64,000 nucleotides of DNA, taken from NCBI GenBank assembly GCA_016584305.1, contig JACEEZ010023648.1, positions 78,501-142,500 of the forward strand, given 5' to 3'. The position numbers and the translations under genes were made by a program. Shown here piece by piece: positions 54,418-64,000 of this stretch. The DNA comes from Chionoecetes opilio. Taxonomy: Eukaryota > Arthropoda > Malacostraca > Decapoda > Majidae. Under the pieces are notes generated by a model, which saw nothing but the letters and a program-made list of their open reading frames with translations, had not been told where the DNA came from and did not search any database. Numbering within the stretch: the first letter of the stretch is position 1; every line of letters starts with the position of its first letter.

Positions 54418-55263
54418 GTGTTCCACATGGATGAAGTTGAATTCCATGGCTTCATGGTGTCCGATAAGGGCATCAAACCTACAGACTCAAAAATTGAGAC
54501 AGTCAGAAACTTTGTACGCCCAGAGATGGTCCAGGAAGTCCGCAGCTTCTTGGGTCTGATCAATTACCTGACCAGAATCATTCCGCGACTCGCAACACTC
54601 AGCGAACCTCTGAAGAACTTGCCTAGAGCGAACACCAAGTGGAGATGGACAGAGGAGGAGTGTTTCAAACAGCTGAAAGACACAGTCATACATAGCGAGG
54701 CACTCATACACTTCGACCCACAACTGCAAACGTCACTTATTGAAGACACCAGTCCAGTGGGACTGGGGGCTATCCTCTGCCAATACCATCAAGGCGCACT
54801 CAAGCCCGTCAGTTACGCCTCCAGGACCATGATGAATGTGGAACGCCAGTATTGCCAATTGGAAAAGGAAGCGCTAGCCATAGTATGGGCATGTGAGAAG
54901 TTCCACCTTTATCTGTATGGGAAAGAATTTGTCATCATGACCGACCATCAAGCACTGACAGCAATTTTCAATCCCACTGGCAAGCCCTCCGCACGAGTAC
55001 TACGATGGATCCTACGCATGCAACAGTATGATTATACCGTACAGCACATCAAAGGATGTGAAAACCCCGCTGACATACTGTCAAGACAACCTCTGAAGTA
55101 TCACAGGGAGGTTTCAGCTGAAGAAAAGCTAGCGGAAGGATTTATTAACCACATTGTGGCCAACAGTGTTCCAAAAGCCCTGCCTCTATCAGAAATAGTG
55201 GAAGAATCCAAACAAGATCCGACACTAAGAGCGATAGAGGATGCGACCCGAACGAATGATTGA
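54418..55263 (+). pseudogene. Gypsy RT C-terminus and RNase H
   Basis: A 281-codon open frame: VEFHGFMVSDKGIKPTDSKI, RSFLGLINYLTRIIPRLATL (RT connection), RANTKWRWTEEECFKQLKD, then RNase H segments LIEDTSPVGLGAILCQYHQG (Asp), RQYCQLEKEALAIVWACEKF (Glu), YGKEFVIMTDHQALTAIF (Asp), CENPADILSRQPL. It is the longest undisturbed coding stretch of the Gypsy. It ends with a stop at 55261 just before the integrase. Confidence 0.9.
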
Positions 55264-55272
55264 ACCAACAAG

Positions 55273-56190
55273 GTGATGGAACCGTTCAAACATGTGAGGA
55301 GTGAACGGACAACAAAACGGGGTGTGGTAGTGCGCGGATCCAGAATTGCCTTCCCCAGAAACTTACAACAGCGCACGTTGCATATGGCGCACGAGACGCA
55401 CATGGGAATGGTAAAAATGAAAGCACTCCTCCGGGCCAAGATATGGTGGCCCAACATGAACAAAGATATGGAAGAAACTGTAAAACGATGCATACCATGT
55501 GCTAGTCTGGAACCAAGGAAACAAGCCAATCCTGTGAACATGGCAATGATGAAGGGGCTTTGGGAAGTGATCCACATTGATATCTGTGGACCATTCCCGA
55601 GTGGAGACTACGTAATTGGAATAGTCGATGCAGGCTCCAGATAGCCCGAAGCTTTCATAGTCAAATCCACCGATACGAACACTGTTACTTGTTACACTTG
55701 TTACACTGCCCATTCTAGAGAGATGTCTTTGCACACATGGCGTCCCAGCAGTTATTGTATCAGACAACGTACCACACTTCAGAGCCAAAGAATTCAGCCG
55801 GTTTTGCGATGAATGGGGAGTGCGACACCGGAAGGTTACACCTTATCACCCTTAGGCTAACGAAGAAGTTAAAATATTCTTTGCAACCATGTTGAACGCC
55901 ATCCGAGCTCTGAACACAGAAGCGAAAGACTGGAGACGGCACCTGGACAAGTTCTTACTGCACTACAGGAGCACCCCACATACTATGACAGGAGAGACCG
56001 CAGCGAAGCTCCTTATGGGTAGGGATCTAAAAGTGAAGCTACCACAACTGCAACACAGCAAAGAGAATCGGAATTGGGAGGCGGCATGGCAAAAGGATCA
56101 GATGGAGAAATACAAACTGAAGCTTTGAACAGATCACAAAAAACAGAGCCAAGCCAACCCATATAATGATAGGAGATAAAGTCTCCTGAA
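55273..56190 (+). pseudogene. Gypsy integrase
   Basis: HHCC zinc domain: HMAHETHMGMVKMKALLRAK, MEETVKRCIPCASLEPRK. Catalytic core: VIHIDICGPFPSGDYVIGIV (first Asp), a stop at 55642 and a frameshift near 55700, VIVSDNVPHFRAKEF (second Asp), then YHP, a stop, ANEEVKIFF (Glu region), LLHYRSTPHTMTGETAAKLL (to 56128). The tail runs on toward 56270 with stops. Inactive. Confidence 0.88.
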
Positions 56191-56644
56191 ACAACACAAA
56201 CACGATAAGCTCACCACGAGAAATTATCCCAAACCTTGGGAAGTTAAGGAATGGAGACGGGACTCAGCCATCATTTAACGAGGAGAGAAGAGGATACTGC
56301 ACAGCACATCACAGATGAAGATGATTCCAGAAGGGACAATCAGCAGATGGATAGATGAGGATGAAGATGGTGATGATCCTTATGATGGACACCTGTCTCA
56401 CAGTCAGAGATCAGGAGAACATGAAAACAGATCACGCGGAACATCGGGCGAGGGCTAAATGCAACAGGGTGATCAGAGATGAAGGAAACGAGGAGGAAGG
56501 TCTAACCACCAGACAGCCCAGATGCACAACAAGACGACCACTGAGATATCAAGATGGAGCTGACGATTCTGAAAACGATAAGGAAGGTGCAACTGGAGAC
56601 GGAGGACATGAAACCATTAGATAAAACTAACGTCTTGAATTGAA

Positions 56645-56656
56645 GGAAAAGGAAGA
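56645..56656 (+). promoter_or_regulatory. Gypsy polypurine tract
   Basis: GGAAAAGGAAGA directly before the 3' LTR (TGTGCTGTC). It serves as the plus-strand primer in reverse transcription. Its position and composition are as expected. Confidence 0.85.
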
Positions 56657-56956
56657 TGTGCTGTCTTGAGTGTTGGGAGTTGTTTATAGTATAAGGATTA
56701 TAGCACACAATTAATGTACAGTAAACCCTCTATAATTCTATCTTATTGGGGGAGGCCTGGGTCGAATTAGCCGAAAGTCCGAATTATCGATGGTTACCTC
56801 TAGCCCCCACACGCAATAAGAACTAACTCAAACATGCCAAAACAGCACAGATTGTATTATTTGTACTCACTACTCACCAAAACGTGGCTAATACTGAAGT
56901 CTAGAAATGCAGTACTACTGTACACTGAGCACTCAGGCGTCACTGATAGCGTCTTC

Positions 56957-57477
56957 GGTGTATACCCAATGCGGCCGCGGGCCCAATGCGGCCGCCTACG
57001 GCAATATAAGTAACTTTTAGGGGCTTATAGTGAGGTTAGGTTAGTAACTTTTAGGGGGTTATGGTAGGGTTAGGTTAGTAACTTTTAGGGGTTATAGTGA
57101 GGTTAGGTTAGTAACTTTTAGGGGTTATAGTGAGGTTAGGTTAGTACTTTTAGGGGGTTATAGTGAGGTTAGGTTAGTAATTTATAGTGAGGTTAGGTTT
57201 GTAACTTTTAGGGGGTTATAGTGAGGTTAGGTTAGTAACTTTTAGGGGGTTATAGTGAGGTTATGTTAGTAACTTATAGTGAGGTTAGGTCAGTAACTTT
57301 TAGGGGGTCATAGTGAGGTTAGGTTAGTAATTTTTAGGGGTTATAGGTTAGTAACTTATGACATATCTTATGTTTAACATATAGTTATATATGTTAAACA
57401 TAACGTACAATAAACATATACGTATAACAATTGTATGGTTGGCCGCATTGGGTCGGCGGCCGCATTGGGTGGAGACC
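56957..57477. mobile_element. 521-bp MITE with GCGGCCGC-bearing TIRs, TSD GCGTCTTC
   Basis: Perfect 8-bp duplication GCGTCTTC (56949-56956 and 57478-57485); the truncated F1 at 11164 has the site once. Each end carries two successive CCCAATGCGGCC words (left GGTGTATACCCAATGCGGCC, and inverted right GGTCTCCACCCAATGCGGCC). GGT termini with an 8-bp duplication do not match the common hAT CAGNG pattern, so the superfamily is open. The interior is a minisatellite. Confidence 0.88.
57010..57355. repeat. Minisatellite (about 34 bp) with TTAGG-like words inside the MITE
   Basis: About ten units built from AACTTTTAGGGGGTTATAGT and GAGGTTAGGTTAGT. Several units are shortened (no TTTTAGGGG part). GGTTAGGTTAG contains two arthropod telomere words (TTAGG). 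The array fills nearly all of the space between the TIRs. Confidence 0.9.
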
Positions 57478-58271
57478 GCGTCTTCAGGCAAAGGCTGCGT
57501 TCAGTAAAGCAACGCGCACGCGTGCACACGCAGGCGCTCGGTGGCGTAGGCATACAGTATGCCTAGAGCAAACTACCCCCGCACTACAGTCCAGCTGGGA
57601 GGTGAATCGCCACTGAGTTGCCAGCTCGTGCCATAATAAGGGTATGTAAACAAAGGGAAAAGAAAGCTTCTACTCTTCGCTCTCCTCTTTTTGCCTCTTT
57701 AATATTTCATTTGCTGCTGCTATAACTTCTGTTGCATCAAATACAGGGTCATCAGCAAGTTATTCTTCAACAATAAGAATAGCCACAGAGATGAATTTCG
57801 GCGGCTGCTATCTTGGTAGCAATGTAAATTGTGAAGCGTTCAGTAGGGAATGTGCGGGGGGAGGGGGGGGGACCGCTACTGAACACAGCATTGGCAGGTG
57901 TCACTCAGGAGATTTGTAAGGTAAGGTCTTCAGTGCTTGAGGTGCTTAATGTATTGGAGGCGATGTGGAGGCTGGCTGATGAAATGGATGGCACAGAGGA
58001 GATGGAAGATGCTACAGAAAACTCTGAAAATTTGAACTTCAGTTCTGCTTATGGAAAGTTGGAAAGTCGTTGAAAAATTTGAACTTGTCCTGAAACAGGT
58101 CGAATTATCAGAAGTTTGAACCATACGGGTTCGAATTAGAGAGGGTTTACTTTATGGTGATAGTATTTATTTAATTTCTTTGTGTTTCAGATATTGGTGC
58201 CTTTATTGTGAGGAATAAACTTAAGAATTAAGAAGTGTATCAAAAACCCCAGGAAGGAACAGTAAAGGAGA

Positions 58272-58325
58272 GGTAGAAGATCGCATGAGGGTTGCCCTTT
58301 GCAGAAAACATATTGAAAGTGAGAT
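58272..58325 (-). mobile_element. LINE B, segment right of the Gypsy insertion
   Basis: The minus strand reads HFQYVFCKGQPSCDLLP, an equivalent of the RT block QYGFRKGRSTxDLL, and joins in order to the 44317 end once the Gypsy and one GGAGA are removed. It becomes unrecognisable past about 58325. Confidence 0.72.
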
Positions 58326-58680
58326 GGCTTAGAGAGTATGTGTGAGTAGTGTAGGGCACGATAACTGTAAAGCTAATTTCCATAACATTAATCTGATAAC
58401 TCCAATTATTTACTCAGATGTAAATGATCCAATAACTCTCATAAATAGTTATTGGAAGTTAATGATAATTCAATTGGATAACTTTTTTATACGAATTGAA
58501 AAACAATGCAAAAAAATCCATAGCAAATTCATATTTGTGCTAAATCTAAGGATAAGCAAGTATTTTCTACAAATTTTGCAACTCTTGCTTAATAAAGAAA
58601 ATTCAAAACTTTTATCTTTTGAAACCATTGTAACCAAACAAACAACACAAACATGAGGATAAGTAGAGAATTATTAAAGT
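58326..58680. other. Unassigned AT-rich stretch
   Basis: A plus-strand ORF (58342-58656) of low complexity, rich in I, N and K, with no recognised motif. Possibly the 5' part of LINE A copy 3 or decayed LINE B. Nothing firm is seen. Confidence 0.4.
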
Positions 58681-58693
58681 ATTAGAGGATACC

Positions 58694-59310
58694 TTGAAGT
58701 ACTTAAATAAAATAATCAAGAATAGTAAAAAGATACTGCTGGTTGGAGATTTTAACTGCAAGGAAGTAAAATGGGAGACATTTGAAGGAGGAAATGAAAT
58801 GGCTTTGTGGGATAGATTGTTGAAACTGACAATGGAAAACAGGATGACTCAATGGGTAACAGAAAACACAAGATATAGGGGAGATGACGAACCAGCAAGA
58901 CTTGACCTAGTGTTAACATAAGGTATAGACCTATCAAATGAGATAAGTTATGGGTGCCCCATTGGAAAAAGTGACAATATAATCTTAGAAATGGAGACGG
59001 AAAAAGACATAAAGGAGGAAGATGAATCGTACAAAAGGAGCAGCAGAGACTTTGGGAAAACTGACATGGAAGAACTGAAAAAATTCTTTGAAGAAATTGA
59101 CTGGGAAGAAATGAAAGGAGTGACCGATGTGCAAGTGAAATATGACATTTTTCTGAGTACATATGAGAAAGGAATTGAAAAACATGTTCTACTATATGCA
59201 CCAGAAGAAAAAGGAAAGAAAGAATGGTTTAATGGAAGATGTGAGAGGGCAAAGAGAATAAGAGATGAGGCATTGAAAAGAGTAGAGAAATCGAACACAA
59301 AGAAATAAAG
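58694..59310 (+). pseudogene. LINE A endonuclease domain (APE-type) remnant
   Basis: ILLVGDFNCKEVKWE carries the GDFN motif, RLDLVLT the D-x-V motif region, and CPIGKSDNIILE corresponds to the SDH motif, here with Asn instead of His. The domain nicks target DNA in non-LTR retrotransposition. A stop at 58920 and the Asn argue for inactivity. Linker sequence follows to 59310 (SSRDFGKTDMEELKKFFEEI). Confidence 0.75.
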
Positions 59311-59539
59311 AAGACTATAAATTAGCAAGAAATGAATATGTGTGCATAAGGAGAGAGGAAGAGAAGAGTTATGAGAAGGATATCGTTGAAAAGTGTAAGG
59401 AAAACCCAAACTGTTTTACAGATTTATCAATGGAAGAATCAATCATAAGGACAAAGTAGAGCGACTGGAAGAAGGAAATAAAATATATGAAGATCCAAAG
59501 ATAATGAGTGCAATAAAAAAATAAAAAATTCAGTATGTG

Positions 59540-59870
59540 CAGCTAAGTATTAATTATAATTATCCGACCTTGGGGGGACCGAAGGTAGGTCGGATAATTG
59601 GAATAGTCGGATGTTCGGATATCACAGTAACCATAAACGTAAGGACAAAATGGTATAGAACATAAAAGATGCAGCTCTTGAAGGCCGATCCAGTGGTATA
59701 TGCGAACGTAAAATTCATGCATAAATAAAGCCACAAATCAATGTTTTCTAAAAACTAAAAAAACAACGAAGTAAAATAAATGGCCAAAACAAGACACAAT
59801 GTGGTGGTGAAAAAAGTCGGTTGTTTGGACAAGTCGGATGTTTGGAGGTCAGATGTTGGGTATTTGGCTG
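59540..59870. mobile_element. Tigger-type MITE F6, copy 2, in LINE A copy 3
   Basis: Same ends as 38303-38628 (left CAGCTAAGTATTAATTATAA, with a 4-base extra repeat), TA on the right, TG on the left where TA is expected. It interrupts the linker between endonuclease and RT. Confidence 0.87.
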
Positions 59871-60066
59871 TATTCACAAAATAATAAAAATTCAACGAAC
59901 CTCTATGAATGAAAAAAAAAAACCAAGTGGAAAATAAAAATTGAGAAGGAGGAAGTTTTTTAATAGTTGAAGGAATTGGAGGAGAGGAAAGCAATAGGAC
60001 CAATCGGAGTGTCGGGTTATGCTTTAAAAGAGTGCAGAACGCACTTGATTGAACCAATATATAATA

Positions 60067-60755
60067 CAGGGAGGTCCCGTTATACGAGCATTCGGTATAC
60101 GAGAAATCAATGATACGAGCTGAGTAAATTAGGATCTATTTTCGATATACGAGATCGAAAATCCAATGCTATGACATTCAAACTGGGGTGAGTAAAAGTA
60201 CCAAGTTCAAAATGCGTGCCCTACCACGTATGCATCTGGGCTGTATGATGATGTACAATGATTCAGATGCACAGAGATGAGTTTGTGGGCAGTGGAAGAG
60301 GTCTGCGCACCCCTCCCTTGTCCCTTACCTACCCTACTCTCTCTTGTTCTCTCTTGCGTCCCCTACAGTACAACGTCTTTTTTGCTTGTATTGTGCCTTG
60401 CGAGTCAATTTTAGTGATTTGCTGGTTTATTTAATGTGTTTATTGTGACAACATTACCACTTGTGAGTGTTATGCATGTTTTATGTTTAATTAATGTGCA
60501 GTTATGTTATTTTGTGTGCTATTTTCTCTTTCAAAATGCTTTTTCTACAGAATAGGTAGTACAGTATGTGTAATATAGACGCTGTGTCTTTGTTGTGTTT
60601 GGTAGTTTATTTAAGTTTAAAAAACATGTCTTTGATGGGGTCCAGGAACCAAACCTATATTTTACCATTATTAGTTATGTATTTCGCTATACGAGATTTC
60701 ACTTTACGAGTATGCCAGGTGGAACCTAACTGCTCATATCTTCGGGACCTCCCTG
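60067..60755. mobile_element. Tigger-type MITE F5, copy 2
   Basis: Inverted relative to copy 1. The ends are CAGGGAGGTCCCGTTATACG and its partner, with TA on both sides. LINE A copy 2 (51890-51905 inverted: GATATAATAAAGTGCTC) is the empty site. It lacks the 49000-49140 block seen in copy 1 and has other sequence there. Confidence 0.9.
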
Positions 60756-61297
60756 TATAATAAAGTGCTCATTAACAATGGGAAAAGTGCCAAAGGAGTG
60801 GAAGAGAGCAGATATAGTACCAATATATAAAAATGGGAAGAAGGATGAACCATTATATTATACAGTACCCTCCCGAGTTTCGCGCTTGCTTTCTTCCGAA
60901 GGCATAGCACTAAACTCAAGGATCGCGAAACTCGGGTATTGAAAACACTGTAAAAATGCTTATTTATTCCGGTGCAAGGTGTCACGTATTTTACGGTTTA
61001 TAAGACTCACTTTCTCCCCCCAAAATACCCTGAAAATGCCCCGAGCCCCTGTCCACCCAGCAGTGAATGGGTACCGGGTGTTAGACGGGGGTTTGTGACC
61101 CGCCTCCCGGGGTGGTGGCTTCGGCCAACACTAGAGAAGAGGAGAGGAGGAGGAGAAGGAGGAAGAGGAGGAGAGGAGAAGACCTACGAGCTTGAGTTGG
61201 GAGTCACCCAACGGATGCTGTCGGTGAAGCCTTTGGTCCGGCGTTCTCCACACACGTATTCTGTTATGAGAGAAGCAAAAGGGGGAAGCAAAATTAG

Positions 61298-62355
61298 CCC
61301 TTTCACGTCACCATTGTCATTCACTTTTTGTTGTCCCGCGTAAGCCCATTGTCACCCGAAATGTCACGCGCGGGAAAAAAGTTGTACTTTCACACGCGTC
61401 TAGAAACTAAACTATCAAAGGTATCGAGTTCAATTATGTTTAGTGTTTAAGCTAAGATCATTTCCTATATCCTACAATGTTAAAAAAATATGCTAGCGTG
61501 AAAATAACTTACAAAACCTCGAGTTAGAAGTGAAAAAAATAAACAAATAACCTTGCGGCAAAAAATAATATGCCAAAAATCAACTTATCATCATAGAAGA
61601 TTTTTCTACATTCCTTGACATAGCTGAATAAATTTCCTTTCCAATGAAGTATAATATATTGTAATTCGCTCAAAAATAAAGCCATACAACGAAGTGAAAG
61701 ATAGCGTAGTATTTTTTTTTAATAAATATATTGTATAATATAATATTATACAATATTATATTAGACAAAATATATTTTAATATAATATATTGTAATTCAC
61801 TCCAACGGTCAAGTGAATCTCATGTCAACCGCGCGCTTTTTAAGATTTTTAATAAATATTTTAAAATATTATTTTTGGATGACGCTCAAAGACGTCATTT
61901 GTACGTATGGCTTACACGTACCGGATGACACTCAAAGACGTCATTTGTACGTATGGCTTACACGTACCGGATGACGCTCAAAGACGTCATTTGTACGTAT
62001 GGCTTACATGTACCGGATGACACTCAAAGACGTCATTTGTACGTATGGCTTACACGTACCGGATGACACTCAAAGACGTCATTTGTACGTATGGCTTACA
62101 AGTACCGGATGACACTCAAAGACGTCATTTGTACGTATGGCTTACATGTACGGAGCTCAAGACTCATTGTACTAGGCTAACGACGATGACACCAAAGACG
62201 TCATTTGTACGTATGGCTTACATGTACCGGATGACACTCAAAGACGTCATTTGTACGTATGGCTTACAGTACCGGATGACACTCAAAGACGTCATTTGTA
62301 CGTATGGCTTACAGTACCGGATGACGCTCAAAGACGTCATTTGTACGTGAAAGGG
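61298..62355. mobile_element. piggyBac-like MITE, copy 1, expanded by a minisatellite
   Basis: Ends CCCTTTCACGTCACCATTGT and, inverted, CCCTTTCACGTACAAATGAC. TTAG flanks both sides (61294-61297 and 62356-62359), a TTAA-like target. It matches copy 2 (63093-63767) over its whole length except that the 46-bp unit next to one end is amplified about tenfold (61877-62348). AT-rich palindromic interior at 61720-61800. No transposase. Confidence 0.88.
61877..62348. repeat. 46-bp minisatellite inside piggyBac-like copy 1
   Basis: About ten units. Each has AAAGACGTCATTTGTACGTA, then TGGCTTACACGTACCGGATG, with the palindromes GACGTC and GTACGTA/TACGTAC. One unit near 62150-62200 is disturbed (GAGCTCAAGACTCATTGTAC). 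The last unit merges into the TIR itself. Confidence 0.95.
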
Positions 62356-62635
62356 TTAGGAGTTTAATTTTCCCCTCCTTCCTCTCTCTGCATCACATTC
62401 ATATGGGGTTCCCCCTCACTGAGGGGCCCCCTGTCTCTCATTCTCTCTCATGTGTGCTCTCCAAGAATTCTCCAAGAATTTTTTTACACTTTCAGCCACA
62501 CGACTGTCACTCCTCCACTCAGCACACAACCACAGCAGGTACTCCATCTGCCTATCCACATTCCTGTCTCTCAACTCTCTCCATTCTTCCACACTGACCT
62601 CTCCTACCACTACCTCCAACATCTTTGTTCTAGTA

Positions 62636-62865
62636 CAGGGAGGTCCCGAAGATACGAGCAGTTAGGTTCCACCTGGCATACTCGTAAAGCGAAATCTCGT
62701 ATAACGAAACACATAACTAATGGTAAAATATAGGTTTGGTTCCAGGACCCCATCAATTAAAAGAAAAAAACATGCTTTTCAAGCTAAAATAAACTATAGC
62801 AAACACAACAAACACACAGCGTCTATATTACCCACACTGTACTACCTATTCTGTAGAAAAAGCAT
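62636..62865. mobile_element. Tigger-type MITE F5, copy 3, truncated
   Basis: TA then CAGGGAGGTCCCGAAGATAC, continuing like 48613-48865 and stopping at AAAAAGCAT, where LINE A palm sequence begins directly. The second half and the second TIR are gone, consistent with the deletion that also removed part of LINE A and F4. Confidence 0.87.
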
Positions 62866-63092
62866 CAAAGGGATGATCAAAACCTGGATGGAAAGTTATC
62901 TGAGAGGAAGAGAAATGAGAACAATAGTAAAGGATGAAAAATCTAAATGGATCACAAAGTGGTAGTAATCACTTAGTGGGGTACCACAAAGGATCAGTGT
63001 TGCACCAATAATGTTCATGATTTATGTCAATGACATGACTGATGAAATAAAAAGTTATAGAAGTTTATTTGTGGATGATGCAAAACTATTAA

Positions 63093-63767
63093 CCCTTTAA
63101 CGTACAAATGACGTCTTTGAGTGTCATCCGGTACGTGTAAGCCATACATACACATGACGTCTTTGAGAGTCATCCAAAAATAATATTTTAAAATATTTAT
63201 TAAAAATCTTAAAAAGCGCGCGGTTGACGTGAGATTCACTTGACCGTTGGAGCGAATTACAATATATTATATTAAAATATTTTTTGTATAATATAATATT
63301 GTATAATATTATATTATACAAAATATTTATATTAAAATTATTATAAAAAAAAACTTTACGCTATCTTTCACTTCGTTGTATGGCTTTATTTTTGAGCGAA
63401 TTACAATATATTATACTTCATTGGAAAGGAAATTTATTCAGCTATGTCATGGAATGCAGAAAAATGTTCTATGATGATAAGTTGATTTTTGGCATATTAT
63501 TTTTTGCCGCAAGGTGTTATTTTTTTCTTTTTTCACTTCTAACTCGAGGTTTTGTAAGTTATTTTCACGCTAGCGTATTTCTTTAACATTGTATGATATA
63601 GGAAATGATCTTAGCTTAAAAACGAAACATAATTGAACTCGATACCTTTGATAGTTTAGTTTCTAGACGCGGTGGAAGTACAACTTTTTTCCCGCGCGTG
63701 ACATTTCGGGTGACAATGGGTTTACACGGGACAACAAAAAGTGAATGACAATGGTGACGTGAAAGGG
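63093..63767. mobile_element. piggyBac-like MITE, copy 2, TSD TTAA
   Basis: Starts CCCTTTAACGTACAAATGAC and ends GTGACGTGAAAGGG between two TTAA (63089-63092 and 63768-63771). Removing it restores LINE A AAACTATTAAGAGAAATAAA as in copy 2 (51285-51300 inverted). Exact TTAA targeting with CCC ends is the piggyBac hallmark. Only one to two of the 46-bp units are present. It is inverted relative to copy 1. No transposase. Confidence 0.93.
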
Positions 63768-64000
63768 TTAAGAGAAATAAAAAGCTATAAAGATTGTGAA
63801 ACACTATAACATGACCTGAACAAGATCTACGAATGGAGCAGAAGATGGGAAATGGAATTTAATGTGAATAAGTGTCATGTGATGGAAATTGGAAAAAGCA
63901 ATAAGAGATATCAACGGCCATTTGGAAATTTTATGACACAAAAATATGATTAACTTGAATTCTTACCTCCAGAAACCCATGCCTACCTTTTCCCGACAAA

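Larger units (their letters stand above)
56719..58152. mobile_element. Tigger-type element F1, full length, in the 3' LTR
   Basis: TIRs CAGTAAACCCTCTATAATTC and, inverted, AAGTAAACCCTCTCTAATTC, with TA on both sides. The 5' LTR gives the empty site. The right half includes a plus-strand frame (57831-58073: VLNVLEAMWRLADEMDGTEE, MEDATENSENLNFSSAYGKL) that may be a decayed C-terminus of a Tigger transposase; I cannot confirm it. It carries a MITE at 56957-57477. Confidence 0.9.
56657..58266 (+). repeat. Gypsy 3' LTR, split by Tigger F1
   Basis: 56657-56718 and 58153-58266 together match the 5' LTR. The 5' LTR reads TTAATGTATGGTGATG at the point where F1 sits here between two TA copies, giving an exact empty site. 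The end GGAACAGTAAA is followed by GGAGA. Confidence 0.9.
60863..62635. mobile_element. Tigger-type element F4, copy 3 (one end only)
   Basis: TA then CAGTACCCTCCCGAGTTTCG at 60863, followed by the F4 right-end sequence and the F9 piece (60985-61045), then the GAGGAGG-rich block shared with copy 2. A piggyBac-like element sits at 61298-62355. The opposite F4 end is not found; the sequence runs into a truncated F5, so a deletion removed it together with LINE sequence. The exact right limit is uncertain. Confidence 0.65.
58681..63950 (+). mobile_element. LINE A copy 3 with multiple DNA-transposon insertions
   Basis: LINE segments in order: endonuclease 58694-59535 (KKILLVGDFNCKEVKWETF, ARLDLVLT, YGCPIGKSDNIILEME); 59871-60064 (LKELEERKAIGP-type linker); 60756-60860 (GKVPKEWKRAD-type fingers); 62866-63092 (GMIKTWMESYLRGREMRTIV, GVPQRISVAPIMFMIYVNDM-type palm, DDAKLL); 63768-63950 (LNKIYEWSRRWEMEFNVNKC). 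Between them lie F6, F5, F4 with a piggyBac-like insert, a truncated F5, and a second piggyBac-like element. Sequence between the fingers and the palm (about 400 bases) is missing. Confidence 0.9.

Noticed and set aside
57010..57355. TTAGG-rich repeat considered as interstitial telomere
   Set aside because: TTAGG occurs only twice per unit within a longer 34-bp unit bounded by TIRs, so it is a MITE interior and not a telomeric tract. CCTAACCTAA at 29006 and GGTTAGGTTAGG at 30078 are likewise too short.
61877..62348. Regular 46-bp repeats considered as a CRISPR-like array
   Set aside because: The units are contiguous with no unique spacers, lie inside a piggyBac-like element, and the DNA is eukaryotic.
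62416..62622. Minus-strand ORF EEWRELRDRNVDRQMEYLL as a host exon
   Set aside because: Not recognised and bounded by transposon sequence on both sides; too little evidence to call a gene.

Overview
This window reads as nuclear DNA of an arthropod, most likely a decapod crustacean (inference). The grounds are its non-LTR and Tigger-type repeats, long (GA)n, (AAT)n and (TA)n arrays, TTAGG-like motifs, intron-like structure and very low density of host genes. There are no operons, CRISPR arrays, rRNA genes or functional tRNA genes. Only one long intact host coding exon is visible: a minus-strand leucine-rich-repeat exon at 16620-18284. One short unassigned ORF (13109-13417) may also be host. Nearly everything else is transposable elements inserted into one another.

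Layout. 1-7568: a non-LTR retrotransposon (called LINE A here) cut by a 5.95 kb LTR-like composite, which carries a minus-strand chimeric retrocopy of ribosomal protein L23 joined to beta-tubulin. 7797-11163: a 3.4 kb diverged palindrome related to that LTR-like repeat. 11164-15534: Tigger-type elements, a TIR element, AAT arrays, a tRNA-derived SINE and a minisatellite. 16620-19371: the LRR exon with a foldback element just upstream of it. 19817-20805: LINE B. 20979-25600: a TIR element holding two convergent, broken transposase-like genes. 25755-30022: Tigger-type elements with nested SINE, foldback and minisatellite DNA. 30296-32325: an RTE-like LINE. 32326-35151: a LINE A-like copy cut by LINE B and by a Tigger element, which holds a SINE, which holds a small hAT-like element. 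35476-38628: a hAT-like element with a 0.95 kb GA array and a Tc1-like insertion, then a foldback and a small Tigger-type MITE. 39877-42266: nested Tigger-type elements. 42561-58325: a LINE B copy split by a 13.9 kb Ty3/Gypsy element with 5-bp target duplications. That Gypsy holds a hAT-like element, which holds further Tigger-type and RTE insertions, and its 3' LTR is split by a Tigger-type element that itself holds a MITE. 58681-64000: a LINE A copy interrupted by several DNA transposons, two of them piggyBac-like.

Many boundaries are firm because the window contains its own empty sites: another copy of the host repeat without the insertion gives the exact junction and target duplication. 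Three themes stand out. Old LINEs act as landing pads for TA-target DNA transposons. Five different minisatellites each lie inside a transposable element. The L23/tubulin chimera shows host mRNA sequence inside an LTR-like element. Family names F1-F13 are labels made up for this window; superfamily calls rest on TIR, target duplication and coding remnants, not on database searches.
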